In this document: positions 1 through 8,359 of the stretch, piece by piece
Numbering within the stretch: the stretch's first letter is position 1
How the letters are laid out: every line of letters begins with the position of its first letter
NCBI RefSeq assembly: GCF_004799645.1
Contig: NZ_CP031305.1
Span: forward strand, 2,666,001 to 2,730,000
Length of the DNA: 64,000 nt
DNA from: Natronorubrum bangense
GTDB lineage: Archaea > Halobacteriota > Halobacteria > Halobacteriales > Natrialbaceae
Reading direction: 5' to 3'
Made by a program: the position numbers and the translations under genes
The notes under the pieces: generated by a model
Seen by the model: only the letters and a program-made list of their open reading frames with translations
The model's database searches: none
Told to the model about the DNA's origin: nothing

Positions 1-533
1 CCGACACGTTCGGCCGCGTCGTCGAGGCGATGCTCGAGTGTCCCGTTCCGATCGTCGCGAAGGTCAACGGGGACGCCATCGGCGCTGGGTTGGCAATCGT
101 CGCCCTCGCGGACATCGCCTACGCTTCCGAGGACGCGACGTTTTCCTGTGCGTTCGTCCGCGTTGGGCTGATCCCGGACACCGGCGGCACGTTCATGCTG
201 CCACAGATCATCGGCCTGCGCGCCGCAAAGCAACTCGCCTTTACCGGCGAGTTCTTCGGTGCCGAGCGGGCGGCCGACCTCGAGTTAGTCAACGACGCGA
301 TCCCTGCCGCAGAACTCGACGACCGGGTCGAGGAAACCGTCGCCCAACTGCGAAAGCGGCCGACAGAGATCATTGGCCTGATGAAACAGGCCATGCACGA
401 GAACATGAGCCGCCACTGGTCGGAGGCCATCGACTACGAGAACCTGTTGCAGGTACAGGCTCGAACCTCCGACGACCACGAGGAGGGCGTTAGCGCCTTC
501 CTCGAGGGACGAGATCCAGAGTTCAACACGTAA
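1..533 (+). CDS. Enoyl-CoA hydratase/isomerase family protein (3' part)
   Basis: The gene begins before the window; the visible frame starts at base 3 and gives about 176 C-terminal residues. The protein belongs to the crotonase superfamily, which hydrates or isomerises enoyl-CoA thioesters. The oxyanion-hole segment (GAGLAIVALADIAYAS) and the active-site loop GLIPDTGGTF are visible. The Asp in that loop resembles PaaG-like delta-isomerases more than classical hydratases with two catalytic Glu, so an isomerase role in aromatic-acid or fatty-acid degradation is possible. The C-terminal trimerisation helices look complete up to the stop. The family is certain and the substrate is not. Confidence 0.9.
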   Translation, partial: DTFGRVVEAMLECPVPIVAKVNGDAIGAGLAIVALADIAYASEDATFSCAFVRVGLIPDTGGTFMLPQIIGLRAAKQLAFTGEFFGAERAADLELVNDAIPAAELDDRVEETVAQLRKRPTEIIGLMKQAMHENMSRHWSEAIDYENLLQVQARTSDDHEEGVSAFLEGRDPEFNT

Positions 534-644
534 TCGTTCGGTCCGTACGAGCGGATGTGAGAACGGACGCGTCACCACTCGAACCGCAAGCAAGCCACCG
601 CAAGCACCACCATCTTCCTTTTCTTTGGCGTTATCTATACTGCA

Positions 645-1283
645 ATGTCTCCAGAGTTCACTGACGACGACATCGGCAAGACTGTAGTTAACGCAAACGG
701 CGAGGAGGTCGGCATCGTCGCGGACGTCGAACACGGGACGGCTCACGTCCAGCCGGATCCAGGAGTGACAGACACGATCAAGGCGAAACTCGGCTGGGGC
801 GGTACCGACGAAGACGCGTATCCGCTTCAGGAGAGTTCGGTAGCGCAGGTGACGGATGATCAGATCCATCTCGAGAGCGACCTCTCTGGAAGCGGCGGTG
901 GTGCAATCAGCGCCGGTGATTCCGCCGGGAGAGAATCAGACACTCGAACGGAGAGGGACCGCGACACAGATATGCACGATGACGATCTCATCGGCGACGA
1001 CGATGACGACCTGATCGGCGACGATGATGAGGGACTCACCGACGATGATGACGACCTGATCGGTGACGATGACGAGGGATTCACCGACGATGATGACGAC
1101 CTGATCGGTGACGATGACGAGGGATTCACCGACGATGATGACGACCTGATTGGTGACGATGATGAGGGATTCACCGACGATGATGACGACCTGATTGGTG
1201 ACGATGATGAGGGTCTCACTGACGACGATGACGACCTGATCGGCGACGACGATGACGATCTGGTCGGCGACGATACCCGGTGA
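645..1283 (+). CDS. Acidic protein with PRC-barrel-like N-terminus and Asp-rich tandem repeats
   Basis: 212 aa. Residues 1-80 contain a short beta-rich segment (GKTVVNANGEEVGIVADVEHG) that reads like a haloarchaeal PRC-barrel-type domain. The rest is almost entirely Asp with a 15-residue unit (DDDEGFTDDDDDLIG) repeated five times and partial copies on both sides. No signal peptide or membrane segment is visible. The function is unknown. Such an Asp-rich tail could bind cations or act as a highly charged spacer. It lies between an enoyl-CoA isomerase gene and a convergent Gln-rich phasin-like gene. The ATG at 645 is preceded by an AT-rich stretch (ttatctatact) suited to leaderless transcription. 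Confidence 0.75.
   Translation: MSPEFTDDDIGKTVVNANGEEVGIVADVEHGTAHVQPDPGVTDTIKAKLGWGGTDEDAYPLQESSVAQVTDDQIHLESDLSGSGGGAISAGDSAGRESDTRTERDRDTDMHDDDLIGDDDDDLIGDDDEGLTDDDDDLIGDDDEGFTDDDDDLIGDDDEGFTDDDDDLIGDDDEGFTDDDDDLIGDDDEGLTDDDDDLIGDDDDDLVGDDTR
1020..1244 (+). repeat. Five tandem 45-bp coding repeats
   Basis: Five consecutive 45-bp units encode the 15-residue acidic repeat of the preceding protein. The units differ only at scattered, mostly synonymous bases (for example gatgac/gacgat and ctgatc/ctgatt). This suggests expansion by slippage or unequal recombination. Confidence 0.85.
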
Positions 1284-1429
1284 ACCGACACGGAACTCGA
1301 GTACACGGCTCCTGAGGCGTGTTCTCTGTAAGCCGAATCAGGGTCAAATGGTTCGAGACGCCAAGGCGTCTCGCTAGTCACAGACGTTCCGTATCGATCG
1401 ACAGTCTGTTTTCGAAAGTAGAGATCCCG

Positions 1430-2521
1430 TTACGCTGAACAGTTCTCGTCGTCGAACTCGTTATCGGACGGTTGACGGTCATACTCGGACGAGACGTCCT
1501 TGTCTTCTCGTGGCATCTCGTCCTGTTCGGCGTCGTGGTCAGCACCCCGTTCGGAGCCGCCGGACTGTTTGATTTCCGTGGAGCGTCGAGGACCAGTGGA
1601 TTCGCTGCGGCCACCTTGTTCCCGTCTCATTGACTGCTGCTGTCGATACTGATGACGGCCGTTGCGTTCGCTGTCGATCCGCTGTGTGGACCCGTCCTGT
1701 GAACGGATTCGGTCGGAACGTGGCTGTTCAGACTGTCGCCGCTGAGGTGGTTGACTGAACTCTCGACCCCGGTTTCGCTGTTCCTGCTGTCGTCCACTCG
1801 GTGGCTGATCGATTCTCTGCTGGTGCTGTCGTGGAGGTCGTTCCCCCTGTCGGGGCGGCCGCCGACCTTGCTGTGTCTCGTGGCCAGCTTGTTCACGCTG
1901 TAGACCATACTCCGACCGAGGATGCTGGGGCTGGGGCCCAGACTGTCTCTCCGTCGCCGTTTGTCGAGGCCGTTGCTGAGGAGGTGAACCGGACGGCTCT
2001 CCGCCGTATGAGTCTGCCTGTGTGACCCACTCGCCGGTCTGTGCGGGCAGTGGCCGCTGTTGGGTCTGGTCGCTCATCTGCTGGGCCGGCTGTTGCTGGT
2101 CTCGCATCCGTTGGTCATCCAGCTGCTTACGGGGCTGTTGACTCGTCATCTGCTGGCCGCCAACCGACTGCATCTGCGATCCCGACTGGCCACCCTGTCG
2201 TGTCGACTGCGGTTGCGATGTTGCGCGTAGTCCCTTCTCGAGGGCCTGTTCCATCTCCAGCATGACGGTCTCGAGGCCCTCCAGATAGCGCTCTATCATC
2301 GACTGTGTGAGTTGCTGGCCCACCATGCCCTGTAGCATCGACCTCGTCATTTCGAACCCCTGCTTTTGGGCCGTCTCCTGCCATTGCATCGCACTCAGGG
2401 TCATCTGTGCCATGTTTCGCTGCAGCTCCATCGCCTGCTCGATCGCTTCCTGGCCCTGATTCATCTTCGTCTGTTGAATTTCTGCGGTCGGCGCTTGCTG
2501 TGATTGCTGGTGGTCTGTCAT
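1430..2521 (-). CDS. Gln/Arg-rich protein with phasin-like N-terminal helix
   Basis: 363 aa. Residues about 15-90 form an amphipathic helical region (QEAIEQAMELQRNMAQMTL... and IERYLEGLETVMLEMEQALEKGL) reminiscent of phasins or PhaE-type proteins of polyhydroxyalkanoate granules. The remaining 270 residues are low-complexity Q, R, S and P and are probably disordered. This is unusual for a haloarchaeal protein because the tail is neither acidic nor compact. There is no signal peptide. A nearby enoyl-CoA isomerase gene would fit PHA or acyl-CoA metabolism, but no PHA synthase is in view, so the granule role is an inference. A TATA-like box precedes the start. Confidence 0.6.
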   Translation of the reverse strand: MTDHQQSQQAPTAEIQQTKMNQGQEAIEQAMELQRNMAQMTLSAMQWQETAQKQGFEMTRSMLQGMVGQQLTQSMIERYLEGLETVMLEMEQALEKGLRATSQPQSTRQGGQSGSQMQSVGGQQMTSQQPRKQLDDQRMRDQQQPAQQMSDQTQQRPLPAQTGEWVTQADSYGGEPSGSPPQQRPRQTATERQSGPQPQHPRSEYGLQREQAGHETQQGRRPPRQGERPPRQHQQRIDQPPSGRQQEQRNRGREFSQPPQRRQSEQPRSDRIRSQDGSTQRIDSERNGRHQYRQQQSMRREQGGRSESTGPRRSTEIKQSGGSERGADHDAEQDEMPREDKDVSSEYDRQPSDNEFDDENCSA

Positions 2522-2577
2522 TCAACTCACTCGAGGATGGACTGATCCTCGTTCGTCACGCACGGGGGCAAAGAGTG

Positions 2578-2586
2578 GTATAAAGA
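2578..2586 (-). promoter_or_regulatory. TATA-like box of the Gln-rich protein gene
   Basis: On the minus strand the sequence reads TCTTTATAC, a good archaeal TATA box, about 60 bp before the ATG at 2521. The predicted transcript would have a leader of roughly 30 nt. Confidence 0.45.
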
Positions 2587-2750
2587 CCCCTGTCAGTTCC
2601 GTTTGGAAGGCCACACCCAACGTCTGAAACAACAACACACATTCAATCGGCTTCGAGAAGCAACGGCCAGCACAACGCTGCTTGCGTGCGCTTGTCTCCG
2701 ACCGACCGATCAGCGTGTTTCTAGAGTAACAACTGAAATGGTTTGCACAC

Positions 2751-2775
2751 CGATCGCACAGCTGTCGTGCGATCG
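2751..2775. repeat. Perfect 9-bp inverted repeat
   Basis: CGATCGCAC (2751-2759) and GTGCGATCG (2767-2775) are perfect arms around a 7-nt loop. Pairing extends outward with one bulge (CAC/GTG). It lies about 100 nt past the stop of the minus-strand gene at 2876, so a 3' RNA structure or a protein-binding site is possible. No T-tract follows. Confidence 0.6.
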
Positions 2776-2875
2776 GGTGGGAACTGACAGTCAGTGGCTC
2801 CTATCGGTGGCAATCGACTCTCCATCGAACACCAACTGGAGTAACCAGTTCTTAGAACAGCCACTGCGCGGCGTC

Positions 2876-3715
2876 TCAAGCGTCTGTATCAGGATCGCCG
2901 TGTGTTACACCATCTCGTTCGTCGGCCCGCATGCGCCGTAGTGCTCCCCGTGCGTTGCTCGCCTCATAGCCAAAGAACACGTCGTTCCCGTAGGCTTCGG
3001 CGACCTCAGCGGCGTGGACCAGGTTGTCGATATCGATGTTTATCGCGTACAACTCGATATTAAACGGCGTCTCGAGTGCGCTTTCGAATCCCTTCGCGAT
3101 CGTCTCGAGCCAGTAGGTCGTCTCGTAGGCCATATCGTACAGCGGCACGACGAACTCGTCGACGTGTTCTTCGACGGCCTCGAGGTCGATGCCGGCGCGC
3201 TCATAGAGATGGCCGGGATAAGGGTCGGGGTAGAGCGTCATGTAGACGCGGCCGGGGATGCGGTCGGCGGCTTCCTCGACGAACTCGGTGATGACGCTGG
3301 CGCGCCACTCGAAGCGGTCCTCGTACTCGCTGGCCTTGAACGACTCCTCACAGACGCCACACCGACAGTACTCCGGTCGTGGGAACCCGATGTCGTCGAG
3401 TCGAACGTCCTCGTTGGCCTCGACGCAGTCGTCGATAATCTCGAACAGACCCTCACGATAATCTGCACGGCTCGGGCAGATGTAGGCCCAGTCGAAGTAT
3501 TTCCGGTCCCGCGTGGCCGGGCGGCCGAAATCGTCGACGGCGACGAGCGACGGATCAGCGTCCGCGGCAGCGTTGTCGCCGAAACAGGACACCATGTTCA
3601 CGCCGTCTTCGATCGGTTCGGTAGACCGGCCGGTCACGTCTTTGACTTCGTAGAACCCGCGGTCGAACTCCGGCCACCGGACTTCTTCAGCGTTGCGCGT
3701 GACGACACCGTACAT
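2876..3715 (-). CDS. Conserved haloarchaeal hypothetical, TIM-barrel (glycoside-hydrolase-like) protein
   Basis: 279 aa. Alternating beta-strand/helix segments (DWAYICPSRADYREGLFEIIDDCVE, VRLDDIGFPR, VYMTLYPDPYPGHLYERAGIDL, EFVVPLYDMAYETTYWLETI) resemble putative glycosidase-like barrels that begin with a conserved DDIGF strand. A Cys cluster (CRCGVC) at about 117-122 may bind a metal. There is no signal peptide, so it is cytoplasmic. It appears monocistronic. I cannot name a substrate. The family assignment rests on sequence pattern alone. Confidence 0.65.
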   Translation of the reverse strand: MYGVVTRNAEEVRWPEFDRGFYEVKDVTGRSTEPIEDGVNMVSCFGDNAAADADPSLVAVDDFGRPATRDRKYFDWAYICPSRADYREGLFEIIDDCVEANEDVRLDDIGFPRPEYCRCGVCEESFKASEYEDRFEWRASVITEFVEEAADRIPGRVYMTLYPDPYPGHLYERAGIDLEAVEEHVDEFVVPLYDMAYETTYWLETIAKGFESALETPFNIELYAINIDIDNLVHAAEVAEAYGNDVFFGYEASNARGALRRMRADERDGVTHGDPDTDA

Positions 3716-4010
3716 AGGCTACACTACGGTGGCACCGCCGTAAGCCGTTCGGAATCGTGACGGGTGCTATCGATGCGACCGACACTCGCTGTACACCGCA
3801 TCGCACGACGGCCACACGTACGTCTGGATTACTGTCGAGGCGCTACTGTGTCCGGTGTCGGTCGCACAGATCACGAGCGACTACGAAAACGGGATAGAAC
3901 TATCGGAGATTGCTCCAAAACGTGTCTGTCTCGGTGGCCGGCAGTCGGTTGCGAACGGACCCGGCCACGCGGTCAGAACTGTCGTGCCACGGATCGTGGC
4001 CGACGAGACG

Positions 4011-4130
4011 TTATTCGACTGGTTCGTACTCGATCTCTTCGATATCGACGTCGGAAGAGCCGCCGGAGACGACTTTCCAGAGGACAGCGATAACGAACAG
4101 GGCAACCAGGATTTTGACTGTACGTGACAT
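4011..4130 (-). CDS. 39-aa single-pass membrane microprotein
   Basis: The reading frame from the ATG at 4130 encodes a Thr-Val-Lys start, a 15-residue hydrophobic helix (ILVALFVIAVLWKVV) and an acidic tail (DVDIEEIEYEPVE). The helix followed by an acidic tail is typical of real haloarchaeal small membrane proteins. The start is supported by loss of coding character upstream: the longer in-frame ORF reads as low-quality Arg-rich sequence. It lies just downstream of pyrI on the same strand, 170 bp away. Function unknown. Confidence 0.65.
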   Translation of the reverse strand: MSRTVKILVALFVIAVLWKVVSGGSSDVDIEEIEYEPVE

Positions 4131-4300
4131 GTACGTTCGACTGGTGGGCCGGTGCACACTTAGATATTCTGGATGGTTCTCTGGGAGCGAACAGCGGACG
4201 GGCCATGACAGTCCCAGCACCCGAACAACGGCCTCTCGAGGGAACGCCGTATCCGAAATCGAGAGCCGTCGGTGACGGCTGACAGCCACGCCGGCCGCAG

Positions 4301-4789
4301 TCAGGTGTCGATCAGCGACGGAATCTCGTCCCTGACGATCGTCCCGCAGTAGGCACACCGGACACCATCGTCGAGCACCTCGAACCGGGAGGCGACCGGT
4401 TCGTCGCCGGTCGAGATACACGCCATGTTCGGACACGAAAGGACGCCTTCGACGACATCCGGCCGTTCGACACGGTGTTTCTCGACCACTTCGTAGTCGC
4501 GGACGATGTTGATCGTTGCATCCGGGGCGATCAACGAGAGCACGTCGACTTCGTCCTGACTCAGTTCGCGGCCCTCGACTTTGACAATGTCCTTGCGGGC
4601 AAAGCGATCCGACGGGACGTTCATTCCGACCGAGACCTCCTCGCCATCGCTGCCGTCGATGCCGAGGATCGCCAGTACGTTCAGCGCCTGCCCGCCACGC
4701 ACGTGGTCGATGACGGTCCCGCTGCTGATCTTGCTCACTCGCAGTTCGTGGTCGTCGTGGCCGTCGTGGTGGTCGTGGTCGTCACTCAT
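4301..4789 (-). CDS. pyrI: Aspartate carbamoyltransferase regulatory subunit
   Basis: 162 aa. PyrI binds the allosteric nucleotides and pairs with PyrB in pyrimidine synthesis. The allosteric domain ([28 protein letters not shown]) is followed by the C-terminal zinc domain with four Cys (CPNMACIS and VRCAYCG). The ATG at 4789 overlaps the pyrB stop by 8 bp, indicating a pyrB-pyrI operon with translational coupling. The start also gives an unusual His/Asp-rich N-terminus ([11 protein letters not shown]) ahead of the conserved region. Length is normal for archaeal PyrI apart from this extension. Confidence 0.95.
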   Translation of the reverse strand: MSDDHDHHDGHDDHELRVSKISSGTVIDHVRGGQALNVLAILGIDGSDGEEVSVGMNVPSDRFARKDIVKVEGRELSQDEVDVLSLIAPDATINIVRDYEVVEKHRVERPDVVEGVLSCPNMACISTGDEPVASRFEVLDDGVRCAYCGTIVRDEIPSLIDT

Positions 4790-5720
4790 CAGTCTCACCT
4801 TGAGTGTGGTTTTCCAGCAGCAAATCAAGCAACGCCATCCGGACCGGGATGCCGTTGTGAGCCTGCTCGAAGTAGGCCGCGTGGTCGGTGTCGTCGATCT
4901 CCGGGGCGATCTCGTCGACGCGTGGCAGCGGATGCATCACGGTCAGTTCGTCGCGTGCGTCCTCGAGCGTCTCGAGGTCGATCTGATACTCGCCGGCGAT
5001 CTTCTGATACTCGTTTTCGTCGGGGAACCGCTCGCGCTGGATTCGGGTCACGTACAGCACGTCGAGCGAGGGGAGAACCTCCTCGAGCGAATCGTGTTCG
5101 CGGACCTGTGTCCCGTTGCCCTCCTGATGGAGGTCGTAGACGACCTCGCGTGGCAGCTGGAGACTCTCTGGACTGATGAAGTGCTGGCGGGTATCGAAGT
5201 TCGTCAGCGCGTAGGCAAGCGAGTGGACGGTACGGCCGTATTTCAGGTCTCCCATGATTCCGATAGTGAGATCGTCCAGCCCGGCGTTCTCTCGGATCGT
5301 ATACAGGTCGAGCAGCGTCTGCGTCGGATGGTGGCCTGCCCCGTCGCCGGCGTTCAACAGCGGGACGTCGACGAACTCACTGGCCATGGTGGCCGACCCC
5401 TGTTTTGGGTGGCGCAAGACGAGCGCGTCGGCGTAGCCTTCCGTGACGCGGACGGTGTCAGCGAGCGTCTCGCCTTTCTTGACGCTCGAGGACTCGATCG
5501 AGCCCATGTCGACGACGCTGCCGCCGAGGCGTTTCATCGCGGTCTCAAAGCTCATTTTCGTTCGCGTACTCGGCTCGAAAAACAGGAGGCCAAGTACCGA
5601 GTTCGCGTGGCGATCGGCGACGGCCGACGGGTCGGCATCGATCTCGGCTGCTCTGTCGAGGACGGTCTCGATGTCCGCCCGTGAGAGTTGTTTGCTCGTG
5701 ATGAGGTGGTCGTGGCGCAT
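4782..5720 (-). CDS. pyrB: Aspartate carbamoyltransferase catalytic subunit
   Basis: 312 aa. PyrB condenses carbamoyl phosphate and aspartate to N-carbamoylaspartate, the committed step of UMP synthesis. The carbamoyl-phosphate motif [11 protein letters not shown], the HPKQGS loop and the HPLPRVDEI aspartate site are visible. The start at 5720 ([12 protein letters not shown]) matches the usual haloarchaeal N-terminus. The frame stays open to 5858, and an ATG at 5846 lies about 25 bp from a TATA-like TTATTTAA (5868-5875). Either there is a 125-nt leader or an N-terminally extended, leaderless form is made. The pyrI start overlaps the end of this gene. Confidence 0.95.
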   Translation of the reverse strand: MRHDHLITSKQLSRADIETVLDRAAEIDADPSAVADRHANSVLGLLFFEPSTRTKMSFETAMKRLGGSVVDMGSIESSSVKKGETLADTVRVTEGYADALVLRHPKQGSATMASEFVDVPLLNAGDGAGHHPTQTLLDLYTIRENAGLDDLTIGIMGDLKYGRTVHSLAYALTNFDTRQHFISPESLQLPREVVYDLHQEGNGTQVREHDSLEEVLPSLDVLYVTRIQRERFPDENEYQKIAGEYQIDLETLEDARDELTVMHPLPRVDEIAPEIDDTDHAAYFEQAHNGIPVRMALLDLLLENHTQGETDE

Positions 5721-5867
5721 TCGTTCGTGTTGGCTCTTGCCGAGCCCTTGAATCTCTCCATTCGAACTCGCCACGACTCGAGTGACACGTGATGGCAACG
5801 ACACAGAGCGGGTTCCGGTACCACCATTGGTGTCGGTCGAACCCATCGTTGTCTGCACACAGTATTC

Positions 5868-5875
5868 TTAAATAA
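5868..5875 (-). promoter_or_regulatory. TATA-like box upstream of pyrB
   Basis: The minus strand reads TTATTTAA. Transcription would start near 5845, leaving about 125 nt before the conventional pyrB start. The divergent RecA-like gene starts at 5934. Confidence 0.45.
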
Positions 5876-5933
5876 CCGATTCAACATGAAACCAAAGAGT
5901 TATTCGGGCGCTGCAGTAACTGGTCACAATTGA

Positions 5934-6560
5934 ATGGTCGGGCGGCTAGATACCGGAATCGACGTGCTGGATCGGAAGCTCGACGGCGGGTTGCCACCGG
6001 GATGTATCGTCGCCTACAGCGCCGATCCAGCCAGCCAGTCCGAACTCCTGTTATACGAGCTCACGGCCGCTCGCGGCACGCTGTATCTTACGACCGAACG
6101 ATCCGACGACGCCGTCCACCACGCCATCGATGCCTCCCCATCGGTCGTCGGCAGTCCGACCGTCCGACAGGTCACCAGCGATGATCCACTCGAGGAAGCA
6201 ACCCGGCTCATCGGCGCGTTACCCGACGGTGCGAACCTGATCATCGACACGATGGATGTCTTGGAGCGAACCGACAGGGACGACTACATCGACTTCTGCA
6301 ACGAGCTCAAATCCCAGATGCTCGAGACCGGCTCGATCGCGGTGTTACACTGCCTGAAAAGCGGGCACACGCCGGCCAACCGAACCCGAACCATCCACGC
6401 GGCCGACGCCGTCTTCGATCTCCGGACGAAGATCGCCGGCAGCGAACTCGAGAACCATCTCACGATCCCGAAGTTCCGCGGTGGCGGCCAGCCGACTGAG
6501 GCGATCAAACTCGAACTCACGGAAGAGGTGGCGATCGACACGAGTCGAGACATCGCCTAG
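5934..6560 (+). CDS. RAD55/KaiC-like RecA-fold protein with degenerate P-loop
   Basis: 208 aa. The fold follows small haloarchaeal RecA-superfamily ATPases: an N-terminal GRLDTGIDVLDRKLDGGLPPG, a core beta-strand with LYLTTERS, and a Walker-B-like LIIDTMDVL. The position expected for the Walker A motif (GxxGxGK[ST]) reads YSADPASQSE, with no Lys and no G-K-T. ATP hydrolysis is therefore doubtful, and the protein may be a regulatory or signalling relative. The gene starts with no long leader and is divergent from pyrB. The C-terminus is complete for the small subfamily. Confidence 0.75.
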   Translation: MVGRLDTGIDVLDRKLDGGLPPGCIVAYSADPASQSELLLYELTAARGTLYLTTERSDDAVHHAIDASPSVVGSPTVRQVTSDDPLEEATRLIGALPDGANLIIDTMDVLERTDRDDYIDFCNELKSQMLETGSIAVLHCLKSGHTPANRTRTIHAADAVFDLRTKIAGSELENHLTIPKFRGGGQPTEAIKLELTEEVAIDTSRDIA

Positions 6561-6662
6561 TCTGGGGCCGGCTACAGCAACTGTCTTGCTATCGAGAGCG
6601 GTCGTGTCGACGACTGCTGGTGCTCGTCGCTGGTTATCGAACGGAGAAGAACGGAACTGGAG

Positions 6663-7628
6663 TTACTCGTCTGCGCCTTCGAGTTCGTCGACGATCTCGT
6701 CGGCATCGATGTCGGCGTCCTCGAGGGCTGCCTCGATGTCCTCGTCGCCCATGCCACCCATGCCGCCCATCATGCCGCCCATACCGCCCATGCCCATCCC
6801 GTCGATGGTCTCCTGGACGATGACGCGGTCGACACCGATCTGGTCGATGATCTGCTGGCCGATCTGCTGTTTGCCCATCATCCACTGCTGGTTCATGGTC
6901 ATCTGGGGCGTGGCCTCGAGGTAGACCGTCTCCTTCTCGACGGTTTCGGTCTCGAACTCTGGCTCTGCGTCCTCGTCGTCCTCATCGGGCTCGACGGGGA
7001 CCTCCTCTTCGACTTCGTCCGTCTCGATCCAGAGCTCGGGCTCCATCCCGAGGTACATCTCGAACAGGCCGGCGGCCTGCTGTTCGCGGTCGTCGACCTC
7101 GTCGAGGATTTCGTACTCGTACTCGACGTCCTCACCCGCAAGCGGGTGGTTGAAGTCGACGCGAGCGCGGCCGCCGATGATCGTGCTGATGTAGCCCTGC
7201 TGGCCGTCGACCTGCACGTTCGCACCGGGGTAGCGGTCGTCCTCGTCGATCTTCTCGGCGCTAACGGTCTGGACATCGTCGGCATCGTACTCGCCGAAGG
7301 CCTCTTCGGCGGGGATCGTCACGGTGCCGGAGTCGCCGACCTCGCTGCCGACGAGTGCCTCTTCGACGCCGTCGAAGATGTGGCCCTCGCCCAGCACGAT
7401 CGTTCGTGGCTTGAACTCCTGGCCCTGGTCGTCGACACCCTCTTCCTCGGCGACGTCGGGGTCGGTCGTGTCGACCAACTGGTCGCCGTCGGCGGTGTAT
7501 GCGGTGTAGTCAATCTCGACGAAAGCGCCGTGTTGAAGCCCCTCGGCTTCCTCAGCGTCTTCGTCGGCTGCTGCTTCTTCGACGTCATCGGCCTGCTCCT
7601 CGAGCTCGGCCTCCTGATCCTCGGTCAT
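6663..7628 (-). CDS. FKBP-type peptidyl-prolyl cis-trans isomerase (SlyD-like), long form
   Basis: 321 aa. It is a cytoplasmic folding catalyst. After an acidic leader (EEQADDVEEAAADEDAEEAEG) come the FKBP core strands (VEIDYTAYTADGDQLVDTT, GEGHIFDGVEEALVGSEVGD, VTIPAEEAFGEYD) with an inserted IF domain (PGANVQVDGQQGYISTI, ARVDFNHPLAGEDVEYEYEI). Residues beyond about 200 form a second acidic domain. A Gly/Met-rich linker (MGMGGMGGMMGGMGGMG) leads to a UBA-like end (DEDIEAALEDADIDADEIVDELE). The Met/Gly stretch is like a chaperone tail. The start chosen is the ATG at 7628. Upstream in-frame codons are basic and overlap the divergent gene. Confidence 0.9.
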   Translation of the reverse strand: MTEDQEAELEEQADDVEEAAADEDAEEAEGLQHGAFVEIDYTAYTADGDQLVDTTDPDVAEEEGVDDQGQEFKPRTIVLGEGHIFDGVEEALVGSEVGDSGTVTIPAEEAFGEYDADDVQTVSAEKIDEDDRYPGANVQVDGQQGYISTIIGGRARVDFNHPLAGEDVEYEYEILDEVDDREQQAAGLFEMYLGMEPELWIETDEVEEEVPVEPDEDDEDAEPEFETETVEKETVYLEATPQMTMNQQWMMGKQQIGQQIIDQIGVDRVIVQETIDGMGMGGMGGMMGGMGGMGDEDIEAALEDADIDADEIVDELEGADE

Positions 7629-7716
7629 ACGTTGTACGTCCCGCCGTCTACATTTAAGGTCGACGTTTTTGCCCCGGAACGACCGATACTTACGACCGCT
7701 TCCCGTGGCCTCGGCC

Positions 7717-8262
7717 ATGTACGAAGTCGAAACGAAGGTTCCTGCCGATCTCGCAGCCGTTCGAACACAACTCGACGAACTGGGCGCAACTCGAGAGCGG
7801 ACCGTTGTGCAGGCGGATACGTACTACGACGCCCCCCATCGCGAGTTCGTTGAAACCGACGAAGCACTGCGGATCCGCCGGGAGTCGACCCCCGAAGCGG
7901 GCACCGACGAGACGTGTGTCACCTACAAGGGACCTCTGCTGGACGGCGAATCCAAGAGCCGCGAAGAGTTCGAGACCGCAGTCGGCGATGGCGAGACGAT
8001 GGACGCCATCCTGACGAATCTGGGCTTTGCGCCCGCCGCGACGGTCCGCAAAGAACGCGAACGGTTCGCGCTCGAGGGGTATACGATCACGCTCGATGCC
8101 GTCGACGACGTCGGCGAGTACGTCGAAGTCGAAACCGACGTCGAAGCCGAATCAGACCTCGAAGCTGCCCGCGAAGGAGCCTACGACGTCCTCGAGCAAC
8201 TCGGTCTCGAGCCGGATGACCAGCTTCGGACATCGTATCTGGGGCTGTTACTCGAGTCCTGA
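7717..8262 (+). CDS. cyaB: CYTH-domain class IV adenylate cyclase-like protein
   Basis: 181 aa. The CYTH superfamily covers class IV adenylate cyclases and triphosphatases acting on a triphosphate substrate in a beta-tunnel. The signature ExExK is the N-terminal YEVETKV. Tunnel residues follow: RIRRE, TYKGP, REEFETAV, KERERFAL, TLDAVDDVGEYVEVE. The ATG at 7717 is chosen because the ExExK motif must be near the N-terminus. The divergent FKBP gene starts 88 bp away. Archaeal members are often annotated as CyaB, but a triphosphatase activity is equally possible. The family is certain; the reaction is not. Confidence 0.85.
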   Translation: MYEVETKVPADLAAVRTQLDELGATRERTVVQADTYYDAPHREFVETDEALRIRRESTPEAGTDETCVTYKGPLLDGESKSREEFETAVGDGETMDAILTNLGFAPAATVRKERERFALEGYTITLDAVDDVGEYVEVETDVEAESDLEAAREGAYDVLEQLGLEPDDQLRTSYLGLLLES

Positions 8263-8359
8263 GTGGAGCGTCCACACTGCAGGCGTATTACTTGTAAGCA
8301 TTTTTCACACCTATTCTGTTTCCGCAAGTTATAGAACCACGGTCCGCCAATTCCCGGTA

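Larger units (their letters stand above)
2522..2875. other. Intergenic region with a strong hairpin
   Basis: I see no gene in these 354 bp. Both flanking genes are on the minus strand. The notable structure is the inverted repeat at 2751-2775. The remainder carries the promoter of the Gln-rich protein gene. Confidence 0.6.

Noticed and set aside
1020..1244. CRISPR-like array
   Set aside because: The repeats are contiguous 45-bp coding units with no spacers.
3855..4127. 90-codon plus-strand open frame overlapping the 39-aa gene
   Set aside because: It runs antisense to the better supported microprotein gene and lacks a family or a promoter.
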